A DNA stretch of 64,000 nucleotides, from assembly GCA_026119935.1 (NCBI GenBank), contig JALRMH010000055.1, forward strand, positions 1 to 64,000, in the 5' to 3' direction. A program made the translations under genes and the position numbers. The notes beneath the pieces were generated by a model. The model saw only the letters and a program-made list of their open reading frames with translations. It was not told where the DNA came from and did no database searches. Position 1 is the first letter of the stretch, and the number at the start of each line of letters is the position of its first letter. This stretch comes from Endothia cerciana (Eukaryota > Ascomycota > Sordariomycetes > Diaporthales > Cryphonectriaceae). Of this stretch, positions 34,157 through 44,073 are shown piece after piece.

Positions 34157-34640
34157 GTCGCCGCCCATGGACGGCGCGAGGGCAGCCGGCAGTAGGAAAA
34201 GCCACGAGCAAATAGTCATGAGATTGGCCAAGACAGCCGGGGGCGCCGATACTCTCTCTCCCTCTCTCCCTCTCTCCCGCGAACCAGCGGCGGCCGAGCT
34301 GGGCAGCCTTGACGAGGAGCGTGCCTGAGAGGAAGAGGAACAGCCAAGGACAAGGAAAAAAGCAACAACGGCATGAGGAGACCACGGCAGAAGGAAGCAA
34401 AGCCGTGACTGGCCAGCACGGCCAAGACACGAACGCAGGCAAGTCTAGAACCCGGGCACGCTCGAACCCAGTCCCGCCTCGCAGACCTACCGCGCCAGCG
34501 TTGCCGTGTGCGTGCCTACTATGCGCGCCGTGGTACAGCGCCGGCTCTGGGCGATGCGGGACGGCTGGCCTGGACTCGGGCGATAGTGACAAATCCCGAT
34601 TAATCCGAACCTTAGTGCATAGTAGCGCACACACACAAAG

Positions 34641-34679
<39 letters not shown>

Positions 34680-34969
34680 CAGAGCATTGGGCTGGGATAT
34701 GGTCAGTCTGGGGAGACACTAGGGCCTTTCCGGGGTGCGTGCAGGTCAGAGGAGGAGGGCGAGGGCGAGGATGAGGATGAGGATGAGGATGAGGATGAGG
34801 AGGACGGGGACAAGATCTGCGGACCGCAGCGGGACGTCCCGGGGTTCCCGGTCAGCCAGTGAGTGTGCCAGTCCACGACGTCACCGGCGCAGATTCGGAT
34901 TTCACGCATGCAAGCCTCAGTGTTACTGCGCCCCCCCCCCCCTCTTCCACCCGGACAGAAACCGCCCGC

Positions 34970-34970
<1 letters not shown>

Positions 34971-35008
<38 letters not shown>
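34971..35008 (+). repeat. (CAG)n trinucleotide repeat
   Basis: Twelve to thirteen CAG/AGC units lie just upstream of the preferred start codon (35032) of the next methyltransferase. If translation began further upstream in the open frame, it would encode poly-Ser. Confidence 0.9.
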
Positions 35009-35009
<1 letters not shown>

Positions 35010-35031
35010 CATCGTGAAGGGGTGCTCCGGC

Positions 35032-36234
35032 ATGGGACGGGATCAGATGGTCGGCCGACCATCCTGTGTAGGCTCAGCGGGCTTCGATCCGACAGCCCGC
35101 GTCAGGGACCCCGAGGCCAGAGCCGCCGCCGCCTCGCTGCTCGAGGAGGATGACTTCGCCGGCGCCATCAGGGCATACTTCAGCCTCCCGCCAGACGACG
35201 GGTATGCCTACCACGCCATCACAACCGTGACCCTTCCCCAGGTCCAACACGCCGTCAGCCTCGGCGGCGCAAATGGCCTACACGCCTGGTACGCCTCGCT
35301 CGCCGCGTCCCCCTCCTCCTCGCCCCTGGACCCCCCCCCGAGACAGGACATAGAGGCATACACCGCCGTCTTCCTGCCCAGCACCCTGACCTCCTCGGCC
35401 CTGAAGGCCCTCGGCGCGAATGCGAAAAGGGGCAGCATCCGGTCCAGCGTCGCCGCCCACCTCGCCTCGCGCCGCTACATCCACCCCAACGCGCAGCGGC
35501 TCCACATACCCAAGAGGAGGGCCGCGGCGGGGGATGTCCCCCCGAACCCGTACCTCGACTTCTGGGAGTGGTCGTGTAGGGCCCTCGAGTGGTGTGGCCC
35601 CTGCCCCGAGTCCGAGGCCCGGCCCCAGAGCCACCACGTCCTCCCCGTGCTGATGCACCACTTTGGCTGCGCCGTCCCCTCGTACGAGAGCCTCGAGGTG
35701 CTCAGGGTCATCGCTGAGGGCAGGACGGTGGCCGACGTGGGCAGCGGGAACGGCTACTGGGCCTTCATGCTGCGCCAGCACGGCGTCGCCGTGACCCCCG
35801 TGGACAGCGCGCAGAGCGAATGGCGCGTGAACTGGGTCGGCGATACCACCATCATGGACGGCGCCAGGTGGCTGCGCCGGAATGCCGGCGGGAAGGACCT
35901 CGTCCTGTTGATGGTCTATCCCGTGGTGGGCGGCGGGGCCGGCGGGGGCGTCGAGGGCGGCTTTACCAGGGGCCTCGTCAGCGCGTACAGGGGGGATACG
36001 CTTGCCGTCGTGGGCACGCAGAACCATAACGGCTATACGAGCTTCAGGGATACGACGCTGGGCGAGTATATGGAGAGGGAGCAGCCGCGCTGGGCCAAGG
36101 TGGTGCAGATCCCCATACCAAGCTTCGCCGGAAAGGATGAGGCGCTGTTCATCTACCAGAGGGGCGACAGGGCAGCAGGGCTAGGAGCCATTCCTACGGG
36201 TGATGAGGAGGGCCGGGTGTTCTCGTCTGGGTGA
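35032..36234 (+). CDS. SAM-dependent methyltransferase-like protein, unassigned substrate
   Basis: A single exon of 400 aa from ATG 35032 (MGRDQMVG; a second in-frame ATG is at 35047). The open frame extends upstream to 34735, but that part is Arg-Met and Ser repeats and is unlikely to be real protein. The core carries a glycine-rich motif I, VADVGSGNGYWAFML (about residues 234-248), an acidic-loop position (VTPVDSAQSEWRVNWVGDT), and MDGARWLRR and LVLLMVYPVVGG as later strands, followed by a C-terminal strand (WAKVVQIPIPSF). I recognise this as a fungal methyltransferase-like hypothetical family without a known substrate. It is transcribed divergently from the LaeA-like gene and convergently with the LRR gene. 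Confidence 0.75.
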   Translation: MGRDQMVGRPSCVGSAGFDPTARVRDPEARAAAASLLEEDDFAGAIRAYFSLPPDDGYAYHAITTVTLPQVQHAVSLGGANGLHAWYASLAASPSSSPLDPPPRQDIEAYTAVFLPSTLTSSALKALGANAKRGSIRSSVAAHLASRRYIHPNAQRLHIPKRRAAAGDVPPNPYLDFWEWSCRALEWCGPCPESEARPQSHHVLPVLMHHFGCAVPSYESLEVLRVIAEGRTVADVGSGNGYWAFMLRQHGVAVTPVDSAQSEWRVNWVGDTTIMDGARWLRRNAGGKDLVLLMVYPVVGGGAGGGVEGGFTRGLVSAYRGDTLAVVGTQNHNGYTSFRDTTLGEYMEREQPRWAKVVQIPIPSFAGKDEALFIYQRGDRAAGLGAIPTGDEEGRVFSSG

Positions 36235-36810
36235 AGGACGCCCGTCCGCACCTGGTCTCCAGTCCGGGCACATGAGCTGCCTCGTAGACACCGGAATTCA
36301 CTCAGATCGCTTAGCTCGCACCGGAATCGTGGGACAATGTGCCGCTGTGGCCTCCAAAAAACACGCAAACTCCGGCTGCCTGAAGATGCCTGAGGATGCC
36401 TGATCCCACCCCGCTCGCCCTGTTTGCCGTCGTTTCCTTGCGGGTTCTGCCGTGCTCACCGACCCAGACCGGACAGAAACCACACCAAGTGTGCTTTGAC
36501 GCCTAGGAGCCGGCTGGTAGGCAAGGCCCTGCCACAGGTGAAGGCGCCAACGCCCTCCCCGTCGCCCTCTTCAGTGTGGCCTTGGCGGGCTGCGTACCGT
36601 CAGATCCCACGACCGACCCGTAACTGCTAGCATGGACCTCCTTCTGGCATGCGCTATCCCTCTTCATAACTAGGAAGAGAAGCCTGAAGACCGCTAATCG
36701 TGAATTGCACTATCAACACAGCAGCCATCCCATTGGCGTCAGTTAGTACAATTAAATATTATACCATAGCAGGATCGCCCGGCTGCCTCCGTGTCTCCAT
36801 CGCCAGCACT
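36235..36810. other. Convergent 3' flanks, no gene seen
   Basis: These are the 3' ends of the methyltransferase (+) and LRR (-) genes. Short frames only. Confidence 0.6.
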
Positions 36811-38509
36811 TCAAGAGCCATCTCCGACGGTCGGTACCCCGCTCCTCTGCCCCTGTGCTTGCCCCAATCCCCTGACGGGATCCCGAACACAAGCCCACGA
36901 GCACGCCTGCCTGAGGAAGGGGACCAGCCGCTCGTCAGGGTTTCGGGAGAGCTGCCCCTCGAGTGGTTGGAGGAGCGACGGATATCGTGTTTGAGGAAAG
37001 TGTGGCTGAGTATTGACACGGGCGGCGACGGGGGCACCGGCTCCATCGACCCCATCAGGCGGCGCCGAAGCAGTGTGGAACCATATTTCCCACCATTCAA
37101 TCCATTGTGCGGTCGGCCGGACGACAGGTCGTTGGCAGACCGTACATTGCCTGCCCCCCATGTCGCATTGGGAGGTCACGTCCTCTAGTAGGTCGATCAG
37201 CCCGGGATACCTCTCCGGGTCCAGGTATTCACTCCAGTCGGCGGGAGGTGTAGTCCGCGCACAGGCCTGCAGGACCAGCTCCATAAGTGAAAACACCTTG
37301 GTGGGCTTGGGCTTGGGCTCGGCCGAGGGGTTGATCTGTCTGCTCGGCCACGATGGCCCAGGGCCGATCTGCTCCACCTCCAGGCCTGTCGTGCCCTGGC
37401 TTATCCGGAAGTCTGAATACACCCTGCCCTGTGTGTCTGTGAACTGCACCGGCGTGCGCGCCCAAGACTTTGCATAAAGACCACTGGCAGAATCGGACTT
37501 TGACAACCACCGGTTCCCTCTGTCCTGGACGGGCGGGGGCTGGGCCGGGCCTGCATCCCAGGGAGGATCAGGGTGTGCGGTGTGCGGCTGGTAGAAGTGG
37601 TTCGGGTGAAGGCCTAGGTACTCCAGCCGGCAGCGCTCGTCGTATATGAGTTCAAGAAGCTCAAAGGGCAGATGCCGCAGGGAGTTCTGCGACACGTTCA
37701 GCTCCTTCAGGTTCTTGAGCCTGAGGATGGACGGTGGAAGCTCGGTCAGCTGGTTGCCGCGGAGGCTCAAGACTGTCAGGTGGTCCAGGTCGAAGACCGC
37801 CCTGGGGACCCGGGCGAGGTGGTTGTTGAAGAGGAACAGCTTCGGCTCAGGGTCCTGGTGTGAGAAAGGCACGCCCCTGGAGACGACGGGAATGCGCTCC
37901 AACTCAGACAAGACGGAGATGGTCGCATTCGAGATGTGATGCAACCCAAGGCCCCTACGGCGCGTCAGCGAGCTGGTTGACGTGGCCTCGATGAAGAGAC
38001 GCTCAGGGCACCTACGATAAGTCGATGTACTCGTCTCCACGGTCTATGCAATGTTGGATCCTCCTCCGAGCCTCGGCCTCGGCCGGGGAGACGGCAGAAG
38101 TCTGTGAGGAGCGCGGGAGCTGGGAGGCCTGGGAGAGTGTGAAGGGCCCTGCGGGGGGAGGGAAATCGCCCAGGATGTCATCGATGGAGGAAGCGTCGCT
38201 GCCCATAAAGACACCGCTGTCAAGCTGGCGCCGGAACTTGCGCCTCCCCACAGGCTCGTGGGGATCATCGTGGTCGACCGGCCGCTGTCTGTCCCAGGGG
38301 CCGATGTACTGCCTCTTACGGCGGCCCTGGGTGTAGTTCTCGACAGCCGGGTCATCGTCGCTGGAGAAGATGGCCAGCTCGCTCGAGTCCGAGAGGAGTT
38401 GTGAGGTAGCGCTCCGCTTCCTCTTGGCCAAGGGCGGTGTCTGAGCATCGGCGGGGAAGGCAGGGAGCGTGGGCTCTTCCTGGTCGTCTGCCATGGCGGG
38501 CTGTACCAT
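36811..38509 (-). CDS. Leucine-rich-repeat protein, function unknown
   Basis: Exons are complement(36811..37954, 38016..38509), 545 aa from MVQPAMADD (38509); MADDQEE at 38494 is an alternative. The N-terminus (1-150) is charged and disordered, with a basic KRKRS cluster and an acidic FSSDDDP stretch, which could be nuclear. Intron 1 (GTAGGT...CGTAG) joins DEYIDLS|GLGLHHISN. A short LRR array follows (about 203-266: LFLFNNHLARVP, LTVLSLRGNQLTELP, LKELNVSQNSLRHLP), then a conserved C-terminal half with CTVC and WCV-type Cys motifs. Fungal genomes carry single orthologues annotated only as LRR proteins, and I cannot name a role. The extreme C-terminus (GLGQAQGQR...) may run past the true end if another intron exists. 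Confidence 0.8.
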
Positions 38510-38905
38510 GTAGCGTGATCAGGAATCGAAGCCGGGGCCGGGTTCCATATCCTGACCCGGATCCTCGCCAAGTCGAGCTCAGAAGCGCGTCCCTGTCTGT
38601 CTTCCTCTCCTGGGCCCAGTGTTGCGGGAACTGGACTGGACGGGTAGGGCAACGCCGACTTCAGGGGGCCCCGAACACCGAACCCCAGACTTAAGTTTCC
38701 TACTGAAAAAAAAAAAAAATGCCCGTGTATGGTGACTAGGCCTCGGGCCAGATGGAATGTTGAACGAAGGAGGAGGCCCAAATGAAGATGGACGTTGTGG
38801 GCTGAGGTGAGGTCGACCGAGGCGGGAGTGGCTGATGTCGCGTTGCGAGGCTCAGAGCGAGACGGGAGAGACGCGTCTGTTGTCTTACGGTATGAGGGTA
38901 CAGTG

Positions 38906-38950
38906 CAGTACAGTACAGTACAGTACAGTACAGTACAGTACAGTACAGTA
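38906..38950. repeat. Pentanucleotide tandem repeat (CAGTA)9
   Basis: Nine perfect CAGTA units (GTAC-containing, so nearly self-complementary), followed by TATATAGTAC. It lies about 400 bp upstream of the LRR gene start. Confidence 0.92.
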
Positions 38951-39268
38951 TATATAGTACGCTACAGTTGCAGTTGCATAAGCCCTCGGCCCCTGCAGCC
39001 GCGTCCAGTTGGTGCCGGAGAGGGCGGGTGAGACCTGGAGAGTCTGCTTTCTTCAACCCCACAAACCTCACCTGGCCGGGGAGGACCCCGGATGTCCTCG
39101 CTGGAGATCTGAGCTGCGCCTTCTCACACCCCAGCGTACATGATGGGGTGGAGGTATCTGCGAGGCGTTGCCCCGCGGCCGGGCACGTGCAAACGTCCTC
39201 ATCCCGTCAGCCAACGATGAGGGCTGGTCCCAGCCACGAGCCAAACCCCATTGACGTCGTTGGTATGT

Positions 39269-39269
39269 A

Positions 39270-39311
<42 letters not shown>
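39269..39311. repeat. (TA)n(TG)n compound microsatellite
   Basis: ATATATATATAT is followed by about 14 TG units. It lies just left of the SDR relic. Confidence 0.9.
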
Positions 39312-39315
<4 letters not shown>

Positions 39316-39378
39316 AGTCACCTATGTAGGCTCCAAGGGTCTGTGAGGTCATCAGCGAGGGGGCTCCGCCGCGAGCCC

Positions 39379-39681
39379 GCCCCCTTCAGCGTCAAGGTCG
39401 CCACCGTCATCACGGGTGCTGTCAAGAAAAACATCCACAGTAACTCGCCCGGGGTTCACCCCCCCAACCCCCCACGCTCGCTCTACGCGCCTGTTGCCAG
39501 GCAGCTTGCGGACCCGCACTACCGGCAGGGAACGTCGAGGGGCGTGCTAGCAAGCCCGAGGACTTCTCTAGGGCGCTCGTGGCTGATATCATGAACGGGC
39601 GCGACCGGCAAGGTCTACCGCGGGAAACATGTCTCCTCCCTGATGGACTTCGTCACGAGGTATTTCCCGTCCTGGGTTGTG
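39379..39681 (+). pseudogene. Short-chain dehydrogenase C-terminal relic (AYR1-like)
   Basis: Three successive + frames together spell the C-terminal third of a classical SDR of the 1-acyl-dihydroxyacetone-phosphate reductase type. Frame 1 (39379-39558) has VKVATVITGAVKKNIHSNSP and SLYAPVARQLAD. Frame 2 (about 39550-39607) has KPEDFSRALVADIMNGRD. Frame 3 (about 39607-39681) has GKVYRGKHVSSLMDFVTRYF and PSWVV. Two frameshifts therefore interrupt it. The Rossmann fold with TGxxxGIG and the YxxxK site are absent, so no reductase can be made. Base composition is that of a normal gene, so this is mutational decay or a duplication fragment, not RIP. Confidence 0.75.
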
Positions 39682-40427
39682 GTAAGGTCAAGCCCTGAGC
39701 TGTGCCCGTCAGCCCACAAGTGCTGATGAGCATACAGCATCGTCTTGCGGGGAATGGAACGGGACTAGATACCCTCCAGAAAGCCAGGTAGACCTACAGG
39801 CCATCGGGTATCTGCCGCGGCTCTGGGACCGTGATCCAGATACTAGAACGTACGGCCGACCATCCGTCAACCCTACAGAATGCAACACCATGCGACGATC
39901 TCTACCGCAAAGCGTGACGAGTGGTCGGATACGGAGTCCTCGAAACCCCTCCAGTCTCAGTGGTCGTCTTCCTTATCTCTGGCAGCGTTCTAATCTTCCC
40001 ATCTCTATGCTATGCCCGTCCTTATAAATCCTCTCGGCGTCATGCGTTGAGATGCGAGGTCCCGAGAGAGTCAGACTTCCACTGCTGCTTCCTGCCGGCG
40101 TGCGTGCCGTTCCACTGCTGCTGACACCTAGGAAATCACTAGGCGGGCACGCCCGTGTAGGCATCTTCTCCACAGATAAGTGCAACCTTCGGCGTGGTCG
40201 AGTGAGCGAAGCAGCCGGTGACCCCTCGGTCTGTTTTGGCCTATCTCCCAATGCAATGCTATAGGTGCCTCGATGCTTAGGGGATCATGCCGCTTATCTA
40301 GGCGCACACCTCCCAGCAGCTCTTGACGTAGGATAGATAGGGTATTTCTCTGCAACGTCCACCACTGCCTCTCCCGTCGAGAGAATCCTGCCTGTGCCTT
40401 CTTGCATTGCAGCCAAGGCGACTCGAG
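39682..40427. other. Upstream region of the MFS transporter gene
   Basis: No ORF with recognisable protein features. It presumably holds the promoter and leader of the transporter; a TTATAAA-like sequence lies near 40022. No regulator site can be named. Confidence 0.4.
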
Positions 40428-42233
40428 ATGGCCGCGGAGGTCTCCCACGACCAGTCCAGTGCAACAGACAAGGTAGATGCTGCTCTGGCATTCTTGGACA
40501 ACGAGAACACCGCTGTCACCGAGGTGGATGAGAAGACATTGGTCCGGAAGATTGACTGGCGGATCGTTCCGCTGATGTGCAAGTTATTTTATTTTTTATT
40601 TTTTTATTTTTCATAGTTTTTCTTCTTCTTCTTCTTCTTCTTCTTCCTTTCATATTGTGACGACTTCTTGAAGAACGTAGTTGCTGACTGGTATACAGGG
40701 GCGTGCTATAATTTGCAATACCTCGACAAGACGCTTGGTGACCTCCCCAGGGCTGCTCACGACCGCAGCACCTGCTTACATGGCCTGCAGTGAATTACGC
40801 CAACGTGATGGGTCTCGAGGATGATACGAATAGTAATGCCGCCCCGGCACTCTGGCCCTCTGAAAGACACTGACCGGTAACACCAGTCACCGCCGACCAG
40901 TTCTCCCAGCTTGCATTGGTATTCTATGTCACCTACCTCGCCCTCGAGCTGCCCACCGGGTACCTGATGCAGCGGCTCCCCACAGCAAAATACCTCGGCG
41001 CCAACGTCGCCTTATGGGGCCTCATGACAGCCCTCGTGTCCACCGCCAAGAACTGGGCCGCCCTTGTGACACTGCGCGTACTGTTGGGGTGCTTCGAGTC
41101 CGCCATTGCGCCCGCCCTCATCCTCATCACGACGATGTGGTATAAGAGAGCCGAGCAGCCGCCTCGGGTGGGTCTGTGGTACGTCGGCACGGGCACAGCG
41201 AGCGTCATTGGCGCCCTCGCGAGCTACGGATTCCAGCACTACACCAGCAAGGCGTTCACGTCGTGGCAGATCATGTTCCTCGTGTTCGGGCTGATCACCG
41301 TCGCCGTAGGGATACTGGTCATGCTGCTTGTGCCGGATAATCCAATGATGTGCAGGTTCTTGACGCATGATGAGAAGATCTGGGCGATCGAAAGGTTGAG
41401 GGATAACAAAACGGGCATAGAGAACAAGCACTTCAAGCCGTACCAGGCGTGGGAGTGCTTTCGCGATCCGCAGACGTGGCTGATCAGCCTCATCACCATC
41501 TCGTCGAATGTGCCAAATGGTGCCGTGAGCTCCTACCAGGCGACCATCATCAAGGGCTTTGGGTACACGTCGGAAGAGACGGCGCTGCTGTCGATCCCGT
41601 CGGGCATCATCGCGATCATCTCGGTCCTCAGCGCGACATATCTGGCGGGCCGCTACAACGTGCGAGGCTGGATCATCATCGCGTGCTGCCTCATTGGTGG
41701 CGTCCTCGGCGGCTGTCTGCTGGCCTTTGCGCCGGATGATAACAAGGGAGCCAAGCTGACCGGAAACTATCTGACAAACGTCATCGGGTCTGGTCTTCCA
41801 TTACTGTACTCGTATGCTGGTGCCAACTATGCAGGACACACCAAGAAGGTGACCATGAACGCGATCCTTCTCATGTCTTTTTGTGGGTTTCGGCCCCTCC
41901 ATCAGACGCTGCTGCGTGAGGAGCTGATTCGTAGAGGCAGGCGTCGGCAACATCATTGGGCCTTTGACCTTCAGGGGCACTGATGCGCCGGAGTACATCC
42001 CGGCCAAGATTAGCATTGTCGTGACAAGCGCCTTCGCAAGTGTGGTAGCTGCGGTTCTCATGGTGTATTACGCCTGGGAAAATCGGAGGCGAGACCGGCT
42101 CGGCGTTGAGCACAAGGAGAACAGCGAGTTCCTCGACTTGACCGACAGGGAGAACTTGGAATTTCGGGTGAGTCGTCCCGCGCCCACAGAACACTGCGCG
42201 TTGTTGACGCATTCTTGACAGTACCGAGCATAG
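40428..42233 (+). CDS. MFS transporter, anion:cation symporter family (Dal5/Tna1-like)
   Basis: Exons are 40428..40578, 40699..40737, 40791..40832, 40887..41882, 41941..42167 and 42222..42233, 488 aa. It is a plasma-membrane permease of the family that takes up organic anions and vitamins such as allantoate or nicotinate; the substrate is unknown. Family marks are KIDWRIVPLMWACYNLQYLD at TM1, LELPTGYLMQRLPTAKYLG in TM2/loop 2-3, RVLLGCFESAIAPALILIT in TM4, and the C-terminal FCVGNIIGPLTF and EFLDLTDRENLEFR. About 12 hydrophobic segments are visible. Six exons were placed by restoring these motifs; intron 1 has a GC donor (ATGT|GCAAGT) and intron 4 starts GTGGGT. The last exon codes only YRA and the stop. 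The frame closes exactly. Confidence 0.9.
40579..40698 (+). other. GC-AG intron in MFS gene, with TTC repeat
   Basis: The 120-nt intron starts GCAAGT and ends TATACAG, with TTGCTGACTG as branch site. The join gives LM|WACYNLQY, the conserved TM1 sequence, so the GC donor is well supported. A TTC microsatellite (about 40620-40647) lies inside. Confidence 0.88.
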
Positions 42234-42479
42234 CTTTTGGTAGCTTTTGTGTATAGGCACGATTCGACTTTGTGTGAAGTGAGGATCGCTGTGCAACCCG
42301 AGCCATACTGCCAGACGATGCCGAGCATGTCGAGCATGTCGCCTGTCACTGGCCTGGCCTAAGATACGCAGGGGGATCTTAGACGCCGACAACTCTTGCA
42401 TGTGCCTCTCTCGGCTATGACTCTGCAATCTCCCATGGCGACGATGAAGGCACCAGCAGATCGCCCAGGCGCCTTGATC

Positions 42480-43312
42480 TCAGTCCCAGTCATCGTCGGA
42501 GTCGTTGGCCGTCGGCTTGCCCTGCTTGATGCCCTTGTTGCCCGACAGCCTCTCCTCTTCAGCATCCTCGGCCTCTCTCCGTCTCTTCAGTACTCTCATG
42601 TCATTGTCCGAGACAGCACCCACTTCCACTAGGATCTTGTCTAGGTCCAACATGCCGGTGCGCACCCCGCCGATCGTGACCAGTGTGACCACCTGCTTGA
42701 CGATGTCTCCGTTCTTGTAGACCAGGATGGTCGGGCAGTTCCTCTCCGGGTAGTTTTCGATGGCCTGGGAAGCCCTCATCTCGCAGAATTTGATGTCCCC
42801 GTACTCCCTTGCAGCCTGCTTCCACAGATCGGACAGCACCCTCGACTCGACGTTTGTGCCCGTAGACGAGGTCAGGTTGATGAAGACCGGTCCACTGTTG
42901 GACGCCTCCGTAACCTCTCGCTGGTAGTCCGGTTTCGATAAGGGGTAGACGGTGCCGTGGACGGACTTCTTCTGGACGGCGCTCAGCTCGGCCATGCGCT
43001 TCTGCCGGTACTGCTCCAGGAAGGCATCGTCTTCGTCGTCCTCGAGCTCGTCCAGCTCGTCGAGGTCCTTGCCCTCGAGCCTGTTCTCGTGTGCGAGCTT
43101 CCTGGCCTCGAGGATGGCCTCCTCGACTATGGGGGTAGGACTTGGCGGTTTCTCAGGGATGACGCCGTGCTTGCGAAGGATATCGTTCCTGTCATGTCAC
43201 AGGTCAGACGGGGGGACCGGTGCCGGTTGGGAGAGCCGCCCACATACCATTCTGTGTCAGCATTTGGATCATCGATAGGCACTGCTATCCGCTGGTCTCC
43301 TGGTGCGGCCAT
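42480..43312 (-). CDS. PLP2: Phosducin-like protein, PLP2/PhLP2 family
   Basis: Exons are complement(42480..43188, 43248..43312), 257 aa. PLP2-type phosducin-like proteins are co-chaperones of the CCT chaperonin in actin/tubulin folding. The N-terminus DPNADTEW|NDILRKHGVIPEKPP, joined across the 59-nt intron (GTATGT...GACAG), is the family signature. An acidic helical stretch (DLDELDELEDDEDDAF, YRQKRMAEL) and a thioredoxin-like fold follow (INLTSSTGTNVESRVLSDLW..., NYPERNCPTILVYKNGDIVKQ). The thioredoxin CxxC is absent, as usual for phosducins. The tail ends in the acidic SDDDWD. It is transcribed divergently from the RPS27 gene across 760 bp. Confidence 0.93.
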
Positions 43313-44073
43313 GTCTGCAACAGGTGGATAGGCACGACTTGTTCAAATGATCATTGTTGGAAAGCAGGCTCGTCGACTGGCAGAGGGTATGCGTACAGCT
43401 TATACTTTGTTCGGAGGGTGGGTGGATGGCCCGGGAGATCAGCTCGCCAGCTCGCAATCCAGTTATGATGTCGAGAAGGGGTTGTAGGAAGAGGCCCAGT
43501 GCTCGTGCTCGTGCTCGTGCCTGAGCTGTTCTCTCCGTTCTTGGGAGTGACTGACCGCACTGGCACGCGGACCTGGGCAGTGCTGGCGGTGTTGAACCCC
43601 ACAGTGGGGTTAAGGGCCTCTGCCTCGAGGGGGTATGAGAAGGGAGGAGGACCCCTGGAGTAGTTGGTCCGAGCTTCCTTGGGGAGATGAGCTCTGAACA
43701 GGCTGGACCCACATTGAGGGGGGGGGGGTTGGCGGCGATTGGCCGCATATCACGTGTGTCGACTGCCCTAAAGACTGGCGCCCTGGGCCTGGGTGAACGG
43801 CAAGGGCTCTGGCTGGCTGCCTGCTGGAAGTCCGCCCTGAACTGGCCTGGCCTGGCCTGGCTCCCAGCTGGCTCAGAGTGCAAACTCCACCTGCAAACTC
43901 GAACCCGAAACGAACTTTTTCCCTCCGCCCACTCCCCGCGAGACCTCTGTCCATCGACACTCACCCATCGACAACGAATCAACGACCACTGTCCTCGTCG
44001 TCAAAGACCTCGTCAACATCAAACTCAACCTCTCGGTTCTACTCCTGTCAAGTCACCGACAACAACAGTCAAG
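43313..44073. promoter_or_regulatory. Divergent promoter region of PLP2 and RPS27
   Basis: 761 bp separate the two start codons. The RPS27 side (about 43875-44070) is C/T- and CAAC-rich, typical of a leader of a highly expressed fungal gene. A tandem CTGGC stretch lies near 43840-43862 and a GCTCGT hexamer repeat near 43499-43518. Long frames on the - strand here are low-complexity and rejected. Confidence 0.4.

Larger units (their letters stand above)
33440..35031. other. Divergent spacer with purine/pyrimidine repeat tracts
   Basis: This lies between the LaeA-like gene (-) and the next methyltransferase (+). It contains a GA-rich tract (34059-34156), a CT-rich tract (34251-34278), CA/GA microsatellites (34627-34681), GAGGAT repeats (about 34757-34800) and a CAG repeat (34971-35008). 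Long open frames through these repeats are artefacts of simple sequence. Confidence 0.7.
38510..39378. other. LRR gene promoter region with microsatellites
   Basis: It contains an A13 run near 38706, a (CAGTA)9 repeat at 38906-38950 and a (TA)n(TG)n tract at 39269-39311. No coding sequence that I accept. Confidence 0.6.

Noticed and set aside
33602..34652. Open frames of about 210 codons on - with Leu/Ser/Pro repeats, superficially membrane-like
   Set aside because: They translate the GA/CT simple-sequence tract (LSASLSASL repeats) and do not represent a protein family.
26875..36234. A classical secondary-metabolite gene cluster
   Set aside because: No polyketide synthase, peptide synthetase, terpene cyclase, P450 or pathway regulator is visible; only methyltransferases.
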